A stretch of DNA of 64,000 nt from Candidatus Protochlamydia sp. Lineage in GTDB: Bacteria; Chlamydiota; Chlamydiia; Chlamydiales; Parachlamydiaceae. The first letter of the stretch is position 1, and the number at the start of each line of letters is the position of its first letter. Below, in pieces: positions 61,874-64,000 of the stretch. Location of the stretch: NCBI GenBank assembly GCA_013695355.1, contig JACDAQ010000007.1:39529-103528 (forward strand), read 5' to 3'. The translations under genes were made by a program, and so were the position numbers. The notes beneath the pieces are model-generated. The model did not search any database, had not been told where the DNA came from, and saw only the letters and a program-made list of their open reading frames with translations.

Positions 61874-62779
61874 ATGAAGGCTTTTATGGTTTTAACAATT
61901 AGCCATTGGCGGGACATTGTTGTAAAAATTAAAAGGGAACACCCTTCTGTCGAAACAACGTCATACAAATATAAACGCCTCGTTTTACATGAAGGAGAAA
62001 AACATCATCTATCTCTCAATTGCATTCATGACCTTGCCCATTACTTGAATATTAAATTATTTTCACGTCCTATAGGTATTCCTGAATCCTGGTCAATGAG
62101 TCTTTGTAAAAGCTATGTAGCGCAAAAATATGTCAATCCAACAGATTTAGAAGAATGGGTAGTTATCGTAAAACCCGATTCATGGGGAGGCCATCCTTAT
62201 ATTATTCATCGCACCAGTCAGGGTTTTGCAGATACACGGTGGTTTGAAGAAGTTATTCCTTACCTGCAAAATATCATAAAAGACCCCACCTTAGGAATAC
62301 CTTTTATGATTAGGTTTAATGAAGGGGTTAACAAAATATTTGCGTCACAAAATGACGGCAAGGGAATGACGCCTGGACAAATTCAAGCTCTAAATTTATT
62401 TTTTGATAAATATGTACCTTGTTTAGAAATGTGCACGACTTGTTTTCAAGTAAGCTTACCAGAGACAGGCGCTGGCGAACGGTGGCTTCGTAATGAACCA
62501 GATGGAAAGATTTATGAGGTAAGATTAAGTGCCGCCAAACCAAAAAGTAAAAAGAAGGGGCAACAAGTAGAATATGTCAGCCAAGCAATTTATGATATAC
62601 CAAATAAAAATGATGTTTATGCATTTTGGGATCCAATTATAAAAAAGTTTGATTACACTTCTAATATGGTACAAGAATATACTCATATTCCTTGGGAAAC
62701 TTATGACTATAAAAAATTTGATTTGAGGATGCCCTTATGTAAATGCAAGGAAAATTTTACATGGAAACTAAAAGTTTAA
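61874..62779 (+). CDS. Unrecognised 301-residue protein, first of a three-gene cassette
   Basis: I do not recognise it. It starts MKAFMVLTISHWRDIVVKIK and has segments such as EEWVVIVKPDSWGGHPYIIH and ERWLRNEPDGKIYEVRLSAA. The last ~60 residues are Cys/Lys-rich (LCKCKENFTWKL). No signal peptide or membrane segment. It overlaps the second gene by 19 bases. The cassette is bounded by copies of a palindromic element. Confidence 0.55.
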   Translation: MKAFMVLTISHWRDIVVKIKREHPSVETTSYKYKRLVLHEGEKHHLSLNCIHDLAHYLNIKLFSRPIGIPESWSMSLCKSYVAQKYVNPTDLEEWVVIVKPDSWGGHPYIIHRTSQGFADTRWFEEVIPYLQNIIKDPTLGIPFMIRFNEGVNKIFASQNDGKGMTPGQIQALNLFFDKYVPCLEMCTTCFQVSLPETGAGERWLRNEPDGKIYEVRLSAAKPKSKKKGQQVEYVSQAIYDIPNKNDVYAFWDPIIKKFDYTSNMVQEYTHIPWETYDYKKFDLRMPLCKCKENFTWKLKV

Positions 62780-63159
62780 TGAATGCTATAGGCAATATGT
62801 TGCAAAATTCTATTCGTATATTGAAAGACGAAGATTATCAAAGAAAAGTTTGGTTTAGAGATGAAAGTACCGATGTGAGCTGCTACACAGAAACTGTTAG
62901 TCACTTTTTACGTACATCAGGACTAATTATAAAAGATCCAAACTGTATTGTTCAATTGGGTGAACAGAATTTTTCTCTTCTTGAACATCTCCATTATCTA
63001 ATTAAAGAACATAGGGGCTTGTTAATGGAAAGAATCGATCCTGATTGCATGGAGGAAAACGAGCTTCTCGATGATCCTAACTGGCAAGATATTCAAACAC
63101 TATCGGAAGATCTTTTTATTAAATTGACAGACTTTGTCACAAGGAGGAGTAATGAGTAA
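62761..63159 (+). CDS. Unrecognised 132-residue protein, second of a three-gene cassette
   Basis: I do not recognise it. The ATG at 62761 has AAGGA nine bases upstream and is preferred over 62743. It is a small helical protein with SCYTETVSHFLRTSGLIIKD, LLEHLHYLIKEHRG and acidic segments (EENELLDDPNW). It ends with TRRSNE and overlaps the third gene by eight bases; the ribosome binding site of the third gene lies within it. Confidence 0.55.
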   Translation: METKSLMNAIGNMLQNSIRILKDEDYQRKVWFRDESTDVSCYTETVSHFLRTSGLIIKDPNCIVQLGEQNFSLLEHLHYLIKEHRGLLMERIDPDCMEENELLDDPNWQDIQTLSEDLFIKLTDFVTRRSNE

Positions 63160-63508
63160 TGAGTATTTGAGAACATTTTTTGAAATCGAAATTGATTTTA
63201 TAGCTGATGCCGATACGCAGCAAAAGTCATGGGGAAATGCCCATGGCGAAAAATTTGGGGTATTTATGATGATATTGTATAATAGTTGGTCAGTAATTAA
63301 GGAAAATCAAAAAAAGTATAATTTATCAGATTTGCAGTTTAATAAAATTCAAAAATTATTTAACATGCTTGACTCTTTTGAAGCTAATCTTGAAAACTAC
63401 CCAACTACTCCATCAGGATATTGGAATCTGTTAATTAACCCAGAATGGAAAAAAATTCAACGTTATGCTCTTGAAATTCAAGGACAAATTTATCCAACAC
63501 TTAAATGA
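63152..63508 (+). CDS. Unrecognised 118-residue protein, third of a three-gene cassette
   Basis: I do not recognise it. The ATG at 63152 has AAGGAGG upstream, inside the previous gene. It is a helical protein with EIDFIADADTQQKSWGNAHG, FGVFMMILYNSWSVIKEN and NPEWKKIQRYALEIQGQI. The three genes share size order, strand and overlapping starts, so they are co-translated. The small proteins two and three resemble each other in helical, Trp/Asp-containing character (NWQDIQTL versus EWKKIQRY). Confidence 0.55.
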   Translation: MSNEYLRTFFEIEIDFIADADTQQKSWGNAHGEKFGVFMMILYNSWSVIKENQKKYNLSDLQFNKIQKLFNMLDSFEANLENYPTTPSGYWNLLINPEWKKIQRYALEIQGQIYPTLK

Positions 63509-63787
63509 CCCCCCTATTTTTGAGTGAGAAAGCCTTTACAAAGTAAGGGGCCATTCATTTAGAATACCTTGAGGTTTTTGGTAAAATTTAAGGCCTAAGT
63601 TCATGGCAATATTCCATTGAAAACCTGCTCTACTAAGTACAATAGGCAAAACAATTCTCCTGTTTAATGCATGGTGTGAAACGGGCTCCATTTTCAAAAC
63701 CGTCAAGAATCACAATGCTCAGCCCGAACCCTAATATGAATCTAAGATCATTAAGAGAAAAAAGCCTTCAAGCTAATTCAGGTACGA

Positions 63788-63824
63788 CTAAGAACCTGTT
63801 CAATATCTATGATCAGGTTCTAAG
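63788..63824. repeat. Short form of the GAACCTGTTC palindromic element
   Basis: CTAAGAACCTGTTCAATATC with TATGATCAGGTTCTAAG, same ends and interior as the 60510-60545 copy in inverted orientation; one mismatch between the terminal arms. Confidence 0.85.
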
Positions 63825-64000
63825 TTCGCCAAGGGCTACCATGTTTGCTATGTTAATGAGGGCAGAATTTTTGAAACCTTTTGTTACAGATGAATCAATG
63901 ACAACGTTATCAAATAAACCGGAGATCCGTTGCATATCATTTGATTTATTGCAATCAAGCACAAGATGCAATCGATCAGCGTCTAAATAATAATCCAGGT
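63813..64000 (-). pseudogene. Gene fragment interrupted by the element, upstream part outside the window
   Basis: The minus strand is open from the right edge and reads LDYYLDADRLHLVLDCNKSN, then MQRISGLFDNVVIDSSVT and NSALINIANMVALGE, before meeting a TGA inside the element copy. No known family comes to mind. It was probably a longer gene, because the frame ends exactly where the inserted element starts. Confidence 0.45.

Larger units (their letters stand above)
63509..64000. other. Decayed region after the cassette
   Basis: Contains a short palindromic element copy (63788-63824) and minus-strand fragments described separately, including a 51-codon frame at 63536-63691 (LNRRIVLPIVLSRAGFQWNI) that may be a remnant of a larger gene. 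No complete gene is seen. Confidence 0.4.

Noticed and set aside
62743..62760. Upstream start of the second cassette gene
   Set aside because: It would place the only Shine-Dalgarno-like AAGGA inside the coding sequence; 62761 is better spaced.
63667..63990. A 107-residue + strand frame through the short palindromic element
   Set aside because: It reads across an inserted element and shows no family features; the minus strand has more gene-like sequence.

Overview
The window looks like a chromosomal segment of an environmental chlamydia, most likely Parachlamydiaceae or a close relative living in amoebae. The main grounds are the mnmG-lplA gene order, which is also known from Chlamydia, the chlamydial-type NlpC hydrolase, the ankyrin-SET proteins, and the mixture of ordinary housekeeping genes with many unrecognised membrane or effector-like proteins. 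The DNA is AT-rich, and spacers hold several families of palindromic repeats. The genus is an inference, not something read directly.

Layout. 1-5.6 kb: a truncated membrane glycosyltransferase, a spacer with a structured-RNA candidate, a 29-residue ribosome-type basic protein, mnmG, lplA and a DUF1761 membrane protein. 5.6-9.2 kb: a lysine/alanine/serine-rich histone-like protein next to a non-homologous end-joining module (Ku plus a LigD that is split by a frameshift and has no ligase domain). 9.4-14.3 kb: a type III polyketide synthase, a methyltransferase and an FAD oxidoreductase, with an MGDG-synthase-like glycosyltransferase on the other strand. 14.4-21.9 kb: unrecognised membrane proteins, glutamine cyclotransferase, O-methyltransferase, a secreted cysteine phosphatase of the phytase type, a putative 2OG-Fe(II) oxygenase and a bicupin. 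21.9-26.6 kb: the cyoABCDE cytochrome bo quinol oxidase operon, which fits functionally with the type II NADH dehydrogenase at 45 kb to give a simple NADH-quinol-O2 chain.

26.8-33.5 kb: a cysteine-rich secreted collagen-like protein, an AlbA/RecG-like regulator, a subtilase lying between a decayed and a fuller copy of the same hypothetical gene, and an AbiEi-type antitoxin remnant. 33.5-43.3 kb: a CzcCBA-type divalent metal efflux operon with an extra 47-residue His-rich membrane peptide, a 990-residue coiled-coil protein, and a decayed second copy of czcC. 43.4-53.1 kb: two tRNA-Ser genes, dnaB, ndh, a His/Gly-rich secreted protein, a ZnuACB-type metal uptake operon, Hsp20, a LOG-family protein and a Fur-family regulator. 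Efflux, uptake, His-rich proteins and Fur together suggest that transition-metal handling is a theme here.

53.1-60.5 kb: two paralogous ankyrin-SET proteins on either side of mnmA, an NlpC/P60 hydrolase and a pyruvate-decarboxylase-type enzyme. 60.5-64 kb: a decaying region carrying several copies of one palindromic element, one of which truncates a GxxExxY gene; between two copies sits an intact cassette of three tightly overlapping unrecognised genes. No CRISPR array, rRNA, phage module or intact transposase was seen.
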